From NCBI GenBank assembly GCA_035565675.1, contig DATMSA010000133.1, positions 1 through 27,574 of the forward strand: a stretch of 27,574 nucleotides of DNA, read 5' to 3'. Origin of the DNA: Capillimicrobium sp035565675. Lineage in GTDB: Bacteria > Actinomycetota > Thermoleophilia > Solirubrobacterales > Solirubrobacteraceae. Of the stretch, positions 6,963-13,306 are shown in pieces. How positions within the stretch are numbered: the first letter of the stretch is position 1; every line of letters begins with the position of its first letter. A model generated the notes under the pieces. That model made no database searches, had not been told where the DNA came from, and saw only the letters and a list, made by a program, of their open reading frames with translations. A program made the position numbers and the translations under genes.

Positions 6963-8345
6963 TCAGGCGGCGGCGACCGCGCTCAGCGCGGCGTCGACGT
7001 GCCGGCGCAGCGCGCCCACATCGGCGCGCACGCGCGTCTCGGCGAGGTGGTCGCGCTGGGCCGTGACGACCTCGACGGCGTCGAAGCCGGCCAGCTCGTC
7101 GTGGGCGGCGGCGACCTGCTCGCCGATCGACACGAAGAGCTGGTGCACGTGCTCGGAGTCGGCCGTGCGCGCCGCCTCGACGCGCCCGTTGACCTCCAGC
7201 GCCCGCAGGCGCTTCAGCTCGCGCTCGAGCTCCGCCGCGCGCGCGGTCACCGCCCGCAGCCGGTCGTCGACCGACGACACGGCCGCCAGCAGCCGCTCGA
7301 CCTCGTCGTCGAGGTTCTCGGCGAGGATGCCCAGCTCGCCGCGGGTGTGCGCGTCGACGCCGCCGTGCAGCAGCTCGGAGGCGAAGCGCATCAGCATCTC
7401 GGCGTGCAGCTTGGCGGCGGCGATCCGGAACCCGATCCCGCCCAGGCCCTCGACCGCCCCGACGATCTGCGCGTGCAGCTCGGAGATGATCGGCCCGGCG
7501 GTGTCCGACCGCGCCCGCATGAGCCCGGCGACCGCGCCGAGCGCGGCGCCCTCGCTGCCCAGGCGCGAGGCGGCGAGCTGCGCGTTCATGGAGAACAGCC
7601 GGATCGCCTCGGCGAGCTCGACGACGAAGTCGGCCTTGCCCTCGAGCGACGCGTTGAGCGCCGCATAGCGCTGGAGGTTGGCGGCCAGGCCGTCGAGGAA
7701 GTCGTAGGCGCACGCGCATCCCTCGAGGATCGCGACGAGGTGGCGATCCGCCCCGGGCGGCGGCGGCTCGACGCGGTCGCGGACGGCGCTCGCCAGGTGC
7801 GCGTCGCGGCTGGTGACCTCCGCGGGCAGGATGGCGTTCTCGAACGCCGCGTAGGAATCGAAGCCGGCCTCGGCGAGCAGCTCGGAGAGGCGAGCGACGC
7901 CGGCCTCGATCGAGCGCTTTCGCTTGCGCAGGTCGCCGTCCTCGACTTCAAGCTCGTGCGCGCGCACCGCCGCGTACAGGCGCTTGACCGTGGCGAGGGT
8001 GTCGGTCGTCGGCTTCAGCCGCACGGACAGGTAGCCGCCCGGGACGGGGACGACCGAGGCCACCACCCAGTAGTAGCTGCCGTCGGCCGCCATGTTCTTG
8101 ACGTACGCGGCGATCGGGCGGCCCGCCTGCAGCTCGGTCCACATGACGCGGAAGACGGCCCGCGGCATGTCCGGGTGGCGGATGATGTTGTGGGCGGCGC
8201 CGTCGAGCTCCTCGTGCGGGTGCTTGGAGACCCGCACGAAGACCTCGTTGCTGGACCGGATGATGCCCTTCAGGTCCGTCGTGGAGAAGAACAGCTCCTC
8301 GACCGAGAACGGGCTCTCCCGGTCAAGTGGGACGATGGTGTGCAC
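6963..8345 (-). CDS. Soluble PAS-domain protein, Aer/chemoreceptor-like
   Basis: A 460-residue cytoplasmic protein. Residues 11-115 form an Aer-type PAS domain: FSVEELFFSTTDLKG, AAHNIIRHPDMPRAVF and YWVVASVVP are the hallmarks of the aerotaxis/FAD-linked PAS group. The rest is long helices; FSMNAQLAASRLGSEG (251-266) recalls the hairpin tip of methyl-accepting proteins (the LNAxIEAARAGE region) but is degenerate, and no membrane segment is present. It may signal to CheW/CheA or act as a stand-alone energy or redox sensor. The GTG start at 8345 is the only sensible start and has no Shine-Dalgarno; instead a sigma-28-type promoter ends a few bases before it. The gene upstream on the same strand ends 44 nt earlier. 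Confidence 0.85.
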   Translation of the reverse strand: MHTIVPLDRESPFSVEELFFSTTDLKGIIRSSNEVFVRVSKHPHEELDGAAHNIIRHPDMPRAVFRVMWTELQAGRPIAAYVKNMAADGSYYWVVASVVPVPGGYLSVRLKPTTDTLATVKRLYAAVRAHELEVEDGDLRKRKRSIEAGVARLSELLAEAGFDSYAAFENAILPAEVTSRDAHLASAVRDRVEPPPPGADRHLVAILEGCACAYDFLDGLAANLQRYAALNASLEGKADFVVELAEAIRLFSMNAQLAASRLGSEGAALGAVAGLMRARSDTAGPIISELHAQIVGAVEGLGGIGFRIAAAKLHAEMLMRFASELLHGGVDAHTRGELGILAENLDDEVERLLAAVSSVDDRLRAVTARAAELERELKRLRALEVNGRVEAARTADSEHVHQLFVSIGEQVAAAHDELAGFDAVEVVTAQRDHLAETRVRADVGALRRHVDAALSAVAAA

Positions 8346-8352
8346 ATTATGT

Positions 8353-8379
8353 TCGTCGGCGGAAGCCGGACGGGCTTGA
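8353..8379 (-). promoter_or_regulatory. Sigma-28 (FliA)-type promoter for the PAS gene
   Basis: On the minus strand TCAAGCCC (8379-8372), an 11-nt spacer and GCCGACGA (8360-8353) match the FliA-type consensus TAAAGTTT-N11-GCCGATAA in order and spacing. The start point expected about 7 nt downstream falls on or beside the GTG start at 8345, giving a leaderless mRNA. Confidence 0.6.
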
Positions 8380-8389
8380 CTGGAATCGT

Positions 8390-9607
8390 TCAGGCCTCGA
8401 CCAGAAGCCGATCCGCCAGGGCGCGCACGTCGGCGTCCAGGTGGCCGCAGAGCACGTCGCGCAGCAGCGCCCGCAGGTGCCCGAGCATCTCCGCGATCAG
8501 CTCGTCGACGGCCGGCGAGCGCGGCGCGGTGCCGGCGACGATCGCCCGCTCCAGCGACACCGCCTGCGCGGCCCGCTCGGCCAGCGCCACCCGCTCCTCG
8601 GGCACCGCGCACAGCGCGGCCAGGCGGCCGGGCAGGCGCCCCGAGGCCGGGCCCTCGGGCTCCAGCAGCGCGCGCAGCGCCAGCAGCACGTCGGTGAGCG
8701 CGTCGGACGGCGAGGTGCGCTCGCAGGCCATCCCGAAGCGGCCGAGCGCCCACGCCAGCTCGCCCGCGCGCGGCGTGCGGCGGGAGACGAGGCTGCAGAA
8801 CGCGCGCAGCTCGTCCTCCTCCTCGGCCTCGATGAGCGTGAGGCCCTGGGCGAGGCCGCCGGTGCCGAGCGTGGCGGCGCGCCAGACGCCGTCGTCGACG
8901 CGGGTCCAGGCGACCGGGCCGAGCGCGATGCCGCCCTCGTCGTAGAGGCGCAGCGCGACGATGAGGCGCCGGAAGGCGCGCCCGGCCTGCGCGAACGGGT
9001 CGGGCCCGCCGTCCTCCACCTCGGCGCGGAACGCGGCGACGACGTCGGCCTCGGCCTGCGCCTCGGGGGGCGCGCCGCCCGGGTAGGCCTCGACGCGCGT
9101 GAGCGTCAGGCCCTCGCCGAGGACGATCTCGTCGGAGGCGATGTCGAGGCCGAGCACCGGCACGATCGCCGACGCGTGGGTGCGCCCGGCGAAGACGATC
9201 TCCTCGAGGTGGCGGTAGGCGCGGTCGAAGCGCTCGGCGTCGAACTCGAAGACGGTCTGCTCGGCGAAGACGCGCTCGAGGAACAGCTCCAGCGCCTCGC
9301 GGGCGCGGCTGCCCTGGTCGGGCGGGACGCGCTCGCCCGCCGCCTTCAGGTAGCGGGCGATCCCGTCGTGCTGGGCCAGCGCGCGCAGCGCCGGCGTGTG
9401 GCCGTCGAGGCGGACCAGCGTGGAGGTGCGCTCGCGCAGGAACTCGTCGACGAGCGGGCGGTAGCAGTACAGCGCCGTGCGGCGCGCGCCGCGCTCCTCG
9501 ACGAGCTCGAACGGGACCTCCGCCCCGTCGGCGGTCTCGGCGGCGAGGGTCCAGGCGACCTCCTCGACGTAGCGGCGCAGTGCAACGTGAAGCGTGTGGG
9601 AACGCAC
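8390..9607 (-). CDS. Conserved hypothetical protein with HEPN-like C-terminal region
   Basis: A 405-residue protein without signal peptide or membrane segment. Features I can read are an acidic N-terminal half, FRRLIVALRLYDEGGIALGP (212-231), and a helical C-terminal part in which DVLLALRALLEPEG (306-319), GRLPGRLAALCAVP and SLERAIVAG (351-359) follow the order seen in ApeA-type HEPN regions. In those the last motif is usually R-x-x-I-V-H-G; here the histidine position is alanine, so RNase activity would be doubtful. This assignment is by pattern memory and is uncertain. The GTG start at 9607 has GGGAG 3 nt upstream. It lies 43 nt downstream of the phosphoesterase gene on the same strand, and probably shares its transcript. 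Confidence 0.7.
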   Translation of the reverse strand: MRSHTLHVALRRYVEEVAWTLAAETADGAEVPFELVEERGARRTALYCYRPLVDEFLRERTSTLVRLDGHTPALRALAQHDGIARYLKAAGERVPPDQGSRAREALELFLERVFAEQTVFEFDAERFDRAYRHLEEIVFAGRTHASAIVPVLGLDIASDEIVLGEGLTLTRVEAYPGGAPPEAQAEADVVAAFRAEVEDGGPDPFAQAGRAFRRLIVALRLYDEGGIALGPVAWTRVDDGVWRAATLGTGGLAQGLTLIEAEEEDELRAFCSLVSRRTPRAGELAWALGRFGMACERTSPSDALTDVLLALRALLEPEGPASGRLPGRLAALCAVPEERVALAERAAQAVSLERAIVAGTAPRSPAVDELIAEMLGHLRALLRDVLCGHLDADVRALADRLLVEA

Positions 9608-9650
9608 GCGCTCCCGTTCGATGCGCGGGCCGCGAGTCCTCCCCGCGGCG

Positions 9651-10367
9651 TCAGCCGAGCAGCTCGTCGAGCGTGCGCCCGCTGAGCACCGACTCCGGCC
9701 GCTCGGCGACGACGTCGGACCCCGGCCGGGCCTCGTCGTCGCGGCGCTTGACGAGCAGCCACTGGGCCTTGGGGCCCGGCCGGGTGCGCTGCAGCGCGAA
9801 GCCGCCGCGCAGCTTCTCGCCGTGCAGGACGAAGACGGCGTGCCCGCGCTCGATCGCCTCGGGCCACGGGACGCGCCCGCCCTGCTCGTAGGTGCCGCGG
9901 TCCCACACGATCACGCCGCCGTCGCCGAGGCGCCCCTCGAAGGCGTTGTGGTCGAGGTCGTGGTCGGGCACCTGCAGCGCGAGGCGCTTGGCGGCCGGGT
10001 CCAGCGACGGGCCCTTCGGCACCGCCCACGAGCGCATGACGCCGTCGACCTCGAGGCGCAGGTCGAAGTGGCGCGCGGTGGCGGCGTGCTCCTGCACGAC
10101 GAAGGCGCCCGCGCTCACGCCGCGGACGGCGAACTGCTCGTGGCCCTCGACGCGCGCCGGCTCCACCGCGGTCGCGCCGAGCTCGGCGGCCAGGCGCTCC
10201 AGCGCCATCGGGTCGCCCTCGGCGTGCAGGAGCAGCCCGTCCCCGGACTCGGCGCGCCGCACCCAGCCCAGGAGGCCGAGCGCGCGGGCGCGGGCGGCGG
10301 CGTCGTCGGGCTCGGGTGGCGGCGGCTCGGCGGGGACGGTCGCGCGGATCGCGGCCCGGTCGGCCAT
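9651..10367 (-). CDS. Stand-alone LigD-type DNA 3'-phosphoesterase with acylphosphatase-like N-terminus
   Basis: A 238-residue protein. Residues 86-215 form the 3'-phosphoesterase (PE) domain otherwise found at the N-terminus of the NHEJ ligase LigD, which trims 3'-phosphates and 3'-ribonucleotides. FVVQEHAATARHFDLRLE gives H94, H100, D102 and R104 in the spacing of H42, H48, D50 and R52 of Pseudomonas LigD, and H136 matches H84; the residue matching Y88 is H140. The usual IPxGxYGAG loop before VIVWDRGTY is replaced by a shorter RLGDGG. Residues 22-82 (ARALGLLGWVRRAE, HAEGDPMALERLA) resemble an acylphosphatase domain that has lost its catalytic loop. The ATG lies 14 nt after the hxlR stop. 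No Ku or ligase gene is in the window. PE family confident; the N-terminal domain is inference. Confidence 0.85.
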   Translation of the reverse strand: MADRAAIRATVPAEPPPPEPDDAAARARALGLLGWVRRAESGDGLLLHAEGDPMALERLAAELGATAVEPARVEGHEQFAVRGVSAGAFVVQEHAATARHFDLRLEVDGVMRSWAVPKGPSLDPAAKRLALQVPDHDLDHNAFEGRLGDGGVIVWDRGTYEQGGRVPWPEAIERGHAVFVLHGEKLRGGFALQRTRPGPKAQWLLVKRRDDEARPGSDVVAERPESVLSGRTLDELLG

Positions 10368-10381
10368 CGGCTCGCCGGGCG

Positions 10382-10750
10382 CTAGGCGGAGACGAGCGCG
10401 TCGGCGCCGTCGCGCGTCGCCGCGTCGGAGGCGCGGCAGTCCTCGGCGCCGCCGAGCCACTGGATGCCGTAGCGGCGCATGTCCTCGATGATCGGCAGCA
10501 GGTCCCGGCCCTTCTCGGTGAGCTGGTACTCGACCCGCGGCGGCACCTCGGGGTAGGTGTGGCGCTCGACGATGCCCTCCTCCTCGAGCGCGCGCAGGCG
10601 CAGCGAGAGCGTGCGCGGCGAGATGCCGGCCAGCGAGCGCTCCAGCTCGCAGAAGCGGCAATGACCCTCGGCGAGGTCGCGCACCAGCAGGATCGTCCAC
10701 TTTCCGGAGATCACCGCGGCGGTCCGGGAGACGGGGCAGGAATCGTCCAT
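10382..10750 (-). CDS. HxlR/DUF24-family winged-helix transcriptional regulator
   Basis: A 122-residue DNA-binding protein. AVISGKWTILLVRDL is the helix 1-2 signature, GISPRTLSLRLRALEEEGIVER the recognition helix and start of the wing, and RVEYQLTEKGRDL the end of the wing. Cys5 lies just before the fold, at the position of the redox-sensing cysteine of YodB-type regulators. Two further cysteines form CRFC (31-34), and Cys105 is near the C-terminus. It is first in a same-strand series with the phosphoesterase gene 14 nt downstream, which makes that gene a plausible target together with its own promoter. The gap upstream holds an AT-rich patch with a likely -10 box. Confidence 0.92.
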   Translation of the reverse strand: MDDSCPVSRTAAVISGKWTILLVRDLAEGHCRFCELERSLAGISPRTLSLRLRALEEEGIVERHTYPEVPPRVEYQLTEKGRDLLPIIEDMRRYGIQWLGGAEDCRASDAATRDGADALVSA

Positions 10751-10759
10751 CGCCCCATT

Positions 10760-10765
10760 ACTTTA
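10760..10765 (-). promoter_or_regulatory. -10 box of the hxlR promoter
   Basis: TAAAGT on the minus strand, 9 nt before the ATG, lies in CTTGTAAAGTAAT, the most AT-rich patch of the neighbourhood. It fits TANNNT and implies a leader of two or three bases. The patch could equally hold the operator of the regulator itself. Confidence 0.45.
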
Positions 10766-10793
10766 CAAGATGAAGCCCTGCGTTCCCGAGTGG

Positions 10794-11312
10794 TCAGGGA
10801 ACGCGCCGGCCGAGGATCGTCACGTCGGCGTCGCGGTCGTCGAGGCGCGCGACCGCCGGCAGCCGCCCCCAGCTCTCGAAGCCGTGGCGCTCGAACAGGG
10901 CGATCGACGGGCCGTTGTGGGCGAAGACGAACGCCAGGAGCGTCGTCAGCCCCAGGCGCGGCGCCTGCGCGATCGCGTGGTCGAGCAGCGCCGTGGCGAC
11001 GCCCGCCCGGCGATGCTCCTCGTCGACGTACACGCCGACCTCGGCCGTCGCCGCGTACGCCGCGCGCCCGTAGAAGTCGTTGACGCTCAGCCAGCCGGCG
11101 ACCGCGCCGTCGCGCTCGGCGACCCACAGCGGCCGGCGCGCGGGGTCGCGGTCGTGGAACCACGCGCGCCGCTGCTCGACGTCGACCGGCTCGAGGTCGG
11201 CCGTCGCCATCCGCCCGGCGATCGTCTGGTTGTAGATCGCCACGACCCGCTCCAGATCACCGGGGCGGGCATGACGGAGAGCCCACGGGGGCCCGCCTCC
11301 GGCGCCAGTCAT
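10794..11312 (-). CDS. GNAT-family N-acetyltransferase (PAT/YncA-like)
   Basis: A 172-residue acetyl-CoA-dependent transferase. The pattern IYNQTIAGRMATADLEPV near the N-terminus, EVGVYVDEEHRRAGVATALL (91-110) with the acetyl-CoA loop RRAGVA at 101-106, and AHNGPSIALFERHGFESWG are those of the phosphinothricin/methionine-sulfone acetyltransferase (PAT, YncA/MnaT) subgroup. Substrates in this group are small amino acid analogues, so detoxification is likely but the substrate is not known. The ATG at 11312 has GGTGGG 6 nt upstream. It lies downstream of the sigma factor gene on the same strand with a hairpin between, so it may be transcribed separately. Confidence 0.88.
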   Translation of the reverse strand: MTGAGGGPPWALRHARPGDLERVVAIYNQTIAGRMATADLEPVDVEQRRAWFHDRDPARRPLWVAERDGAVAGWLSVNDFYGRAAYAATAEVGVYVDEEHRRAGVATALLDHAIAQAPRLGLTTLLAFVFAHNGPSIALFERHGFESWGRLPAVARLDDRDADVTILGRRVP

Positions 11313-11335
11313 CGGAAACCCACCTTCCCGGGTGC

Positions 11336-11356
11336 GGGGGCTGCCGTCGGCACCCC
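11336..11356 (-). terminator. Hairpin after the sigma factor gene
   Basis: On the minus strand GGGG-TGCC-GAC-GGCA-G-CCCC folds into an 8-bp stem with one bulged G and a 3-nt loop, 17 nt after the sigma factor stop. No T-run follows, so termination is plausible rather than shown. Confidence 0.45.
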
Positions 11357-11373
11357 TAGCGCGTCCCTTCGGG

Positions 11374-12477
11374 TCAGGCGACGTCGCGGAGCTTCTGCGC
11401 CTCGGCCAGCGACTGCAGCTTCTTCAGCGACTGGTTCTCGATCTGGCGGATCCGCTCGCGCGTGACGTTGAACGTGCGGCCGACCTCGTCGAGCGTGCGC
11501 GGGTGCTCGCCGCCGAGGCCGTAGCGCAGCTCCAGCACGCGCCGCTCGCGGTACGACAGGTTCTCCAGCGCCTCGCGCAGCGCCTCCTTGGTGAGGATCT
11601 CGGCGGCGCGCTCGTACGGCGACTCGGCGCGCTCGTCGGCGATGAACTGGCCGAACTCCGACTCCTCCTCGTCGCCCACCGGCTTCTCGAGGCTGACCGG
11701 GGCCTGCGCGGAGCGCTTGATCGAGTCGACCTCCTCGGGGTCGATCCCGGTGACCTCGGCGATCTCCTCGGCGGTGGGCTCGCGCCCCAGCTCGGTGACG
11801 AGCTTGCGCTCGGCGCGGCCGATCTTGTTCAGCTTCTCGACGACGTGGACGGGAATGCGGATCGTGCGCGCCTTGTCGGCGAGCGCACGCGCGATGGCCT
11901 GGCGGATCCACCAGGTCGCGTACGTGGAGAACTTGAAGCCCTTGCGGTAGTCGAACTTCTCGGCGGCGCGGACCAGGCCGAGCGTCCCCTCCTGGATGAG
12001 GTCGAGGAACGGCAGCCCCTGGTTGCGGTAGTTCTTGGCGATCGAGACGACGAGGCGCAGGTTGGACTCGACCATCTTCTGCTTGGCGTCGAGGTCGCCG
12101 CGCTCGATGCGCTTGGCGAGGTCGACCTCCTCCTGCGCCGTCAGCAGCCGCACCTTCCCGATGTCCTTCAGGAAGAGCTGCAACGAGTCCGTCGTCATGT
12201 CCGGGCGCAGGTCGAGCGCCGTCTTCTTGCGGCGTCCGCCTCGCTTGTCGGGCGCGCGCTCGACCTCGTTGGCGGCGGCGGCCGCCGGGTCGAGGTCCTC
12301 GACGAGCTCGATCTCCTGCGACTCGAAGAACGAGTTCAGCTCCTCGACGTCGGCCTCGTCGACGTCCAGCTCGGAGAGCGCCTGCGCGATCTCGGAGTGG
12401 GTCAGGACGCCCACCTGCTGACCCTTCGCCAGCAGGCCCTTGATCTCTTCGAGTTCCTGAAGCTCTGCGACTGACAT
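11374..12477 (-). CDS. rpoD: Primary-type RNA polymerase sigma-70 factor
   Basis: A 367-residue sigma factor with all core regions. Region 1.1-like residues 1-55 carry ELEEIKGLLAKGQQVGVLT; an acidic/Ala linker follows; region 1.2 begins at SLQLFLKDIGKV; region 2 has NLRLVVSIAKNYRNQGLPF and the -10-binding segment FKFSTYATWWIRQAIARA; region 3 is EKLNKIGRAERKLVTELG; region 4 ends with TFNVTRERIRQIENQSLKKL, which binds the -35 element. The ATG at 12477 is preferred over the adjacent TTG at 12480. Presence of region 1.1 and the unmodified region 2.4 point to a housekeeping SigA rather than a stress paralogue, though a group 2 sigma cannot be excluded. The 230-bp gap upstream holds a hairpin and a possible -10 box. 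Confidence 0.95.
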   Translation of the reverse strand: MSVAELQELEEIKGLLAKGQQVGVLTHSEIAQALSELDVDEADVEELNSFFESQEIELVEDLDPAAAAANEVERAPDKRGGRRKKTALDLRPDMTTDSLQLFLKDIGKVRLLTAQEEVDLAKRIERGDLDAKQKMVESNLRLVVSIAKNYRNQGLPFLDLIQEGTLGLVRAAEKFDYRKGFKFSTYATWWIRQAIARALADKARTIRIPVHVVEKLNKIGRAERKLVTELGREPTAEEIAEVTGIDPEEVDSIKRSAQAPVSLEKPVGDEEESEFGQFIADERAESPYERAAEILTKEALREALENLSYRERRVLELRYGLGGEHPRTLDEVGRTFNVTRERIRQIENQSLKKLQSLAEAQKLRDVA

Positions 12478-12496
12478 CAAGTTCCGTTTCCGTCAT

Positions 12497-12517
12497 GCCG
12501 GACGGGCTTGGTCCGGC
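12497..12517 (-). other. Perfect leader hairpin before the sigma factor gene
   Basis: GCCGGAC and GTCCGGC form a perfect 7-bp stem around a 7-nt loop, 19 nt before the ATG. If transcribed from the -10 box further upstream it lies in the leader and could influence translation or stability. A terminator is unlikely at this position. Confidence 0.5.
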
Positions 12518-12645
12518 GGTCGTCCCGATGAGGCGGAGCCCGAGGGTACCGCCTCCTCATATGTCGTCGGTCGCCTCGGTCCCGTGCGGTTTCTCCGGCC
12601 GTGATGCCGGTCGAGCGTGGTGCCTGGCGGGCGGGCGCACGACCC

Positions 12646-12651
12646 ATCCTA
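12646..12651 (-). promoter_or_regulatory. Possible -10 box of the sigma factor promoter
   Basis: TAGGAT on the minus strand is a classical actinobacterial -10 sequence. It would give a leader of about 160 nt carrying the hairpin at 12497-12517. No convincing -35 hexamer is visible. The rest of the 230-bp divergent gap shows nothing else I can name. Confidence 0.35.
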
Positions 12652-12710
12652 GTGCGCTTCATCGACAGTCTGCGACCGGTTCTTGGAGCGTGCGCGAGAA
12701 TGTGCGGACG

Positions 12711-13091
12711 ATGGTTGGCGGCGACGACTCCGACGACGTCCTCTCGCACCTCCCGAAGACCCGTCCGGCGCGCCGCAGCGCGCGCCGCGCGACGGCCGGC
12801 GAGTCCGCCTCGGCGACGCCGAAGGCGAAGCCGAAGACGGCGCCCAAGGCCAAGGCGAAGACGGCACCGAAGCAGGCGAAGCCCGCCGCGAAGGCCGCCA
12901 GGCCCAAGACCGCCACGCCCACGCCGCCGCCCGAGCCGACCCCGCAGTCGGAGCGCAAGCCGATCGAACCGCCCAGCGCCGGCGAGATCGCCCAGTCCGC
13001 GGTGCAGGCCGCCACCGACCTGGCCCAGGTCGGCCTGGCGATCGGCCGCGAGGCGCTGCGCGCCGCCCGCTCGAAGCTCCCGCGCCTGTAG
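12711..13091 (+). CDS. Small basic Lys/Ala/Pro-rich protein, histone H1-like tail
   Basis: A 126-residue protein of unknown function. After a short acidic start (MVGGDDSDDVLSHLP) comes a basic low-complexity stretch with repeats of KPKTAPKAKAKTAPK type (about residues 40-70), then PTPPPEPTPQ, and a C-terminal helix AVQAATDLAQVGLAIGREAL that looks amphipathic. Such Lys/Ala/Pro tails occur in nucleoid-associated proteins and in anchors to DNA or wall polymers; I cannot choose. The ATG at 12711 fits, but an in-frame GTG at 12702 is possible. It diverges from the sigma factor gene. The codon pattern is coding-like, and the C-terminal helix is not expected by chance in a shadow frame. Confidence 0.65.
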   Translation: MVGGDDSDDVLSHLPKTRPARRSARRATAGESASATPKAKPKTAPKAKAKTAPKQAKPAAKAARPKTATPTPPPEPTPQSERKPIEPPSAGEIAQSAVQAATDLAQVGLAIGREALRAARSKLPRL

Positions 13092-13122
13092 CGGCGCGCT
13101 CAGCCGCCGCGCCGCGCGGCCG

Positions 13123-13152
13123 ATGACATGGACGGCCCGACGTGGTTATGCT
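13123..13152 (+). promoter_or_regulatory. Promoter of the riboswitch-rlpA transcript
   Basis: ATGACA (13123-13128) resembles the TTGACA -35 box, and TATGCT (13147-13152) the -10 box, separated by 18 nt. The predicted start point at about 13159 coincides with the 5' edge of the riboswitch. Confidence 0.6.
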
Positions 13153-13156
13153 CCCC

Positions 13157-13300
13157 GCCACGCCGAACGCCGGTGCGCCATGCGACCCGGCGGCGGGGGA
13201 CCCACTGCGGACGCCACGTCCGCCGGGGCGAGTCGGCTCCATCGCGAGCCGTAGCGGCGCTCTCCGCGTCGCGAGCCCGTCAGCTCACCCCGTAGGCCCA
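13157..13300 (+). promoter_or_regulatory. Cyclic di-AMP riboswitch (ydaO/yuaA type)
   Basis: The leader carries the conserved blocks of the ydaO aptamer in order: CGCCGAAC (13161-13168), GGCGGGGGACCCA (13190-13204 region), GGGGCGAGTC (13225-13234) and GAGCCCGTCAGCTCACC followed by CGTAGGC (to 13297). Expected helices are present: CGCCGG with CCGGCG, GCGGAC with GTCCGC around GCCAC, and GGCTC with GAGCC; GCC near the 5' end can pair with the terminal GGC. In actinobacteria this class controls genes for wall hydrolases and related exported proteins, switching them off when c-di-AMP is high. The aptamer ends about 6 nt before the rlpA ATG, leaving no room for a separate terminator. Confidence 0.9.
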
Positions 13301-13306
13301 CCGCCC

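Noticed and set aside
8346..8351. CATAAT just before the PAS gene start as a sigma-A -10 box
   Set aside because: It would place the transcription start inside the coding region. The sigma-28-type pair fits both spacing and start.
9651..10367. Fragment or pseudogene of a full LigD
   Set aside because: The protein has its own N-terminal domain, start and stop, and no ligase or polymerase remnants are in the flanking sequence, which is occupied by intact genes.
12659..13242. Minus-strand frames opposite the small basic protein gene
   Set aside because: They are low-complexity Ala/Gly/Arg frames without start signals, overlapping each other and the riboswitch.
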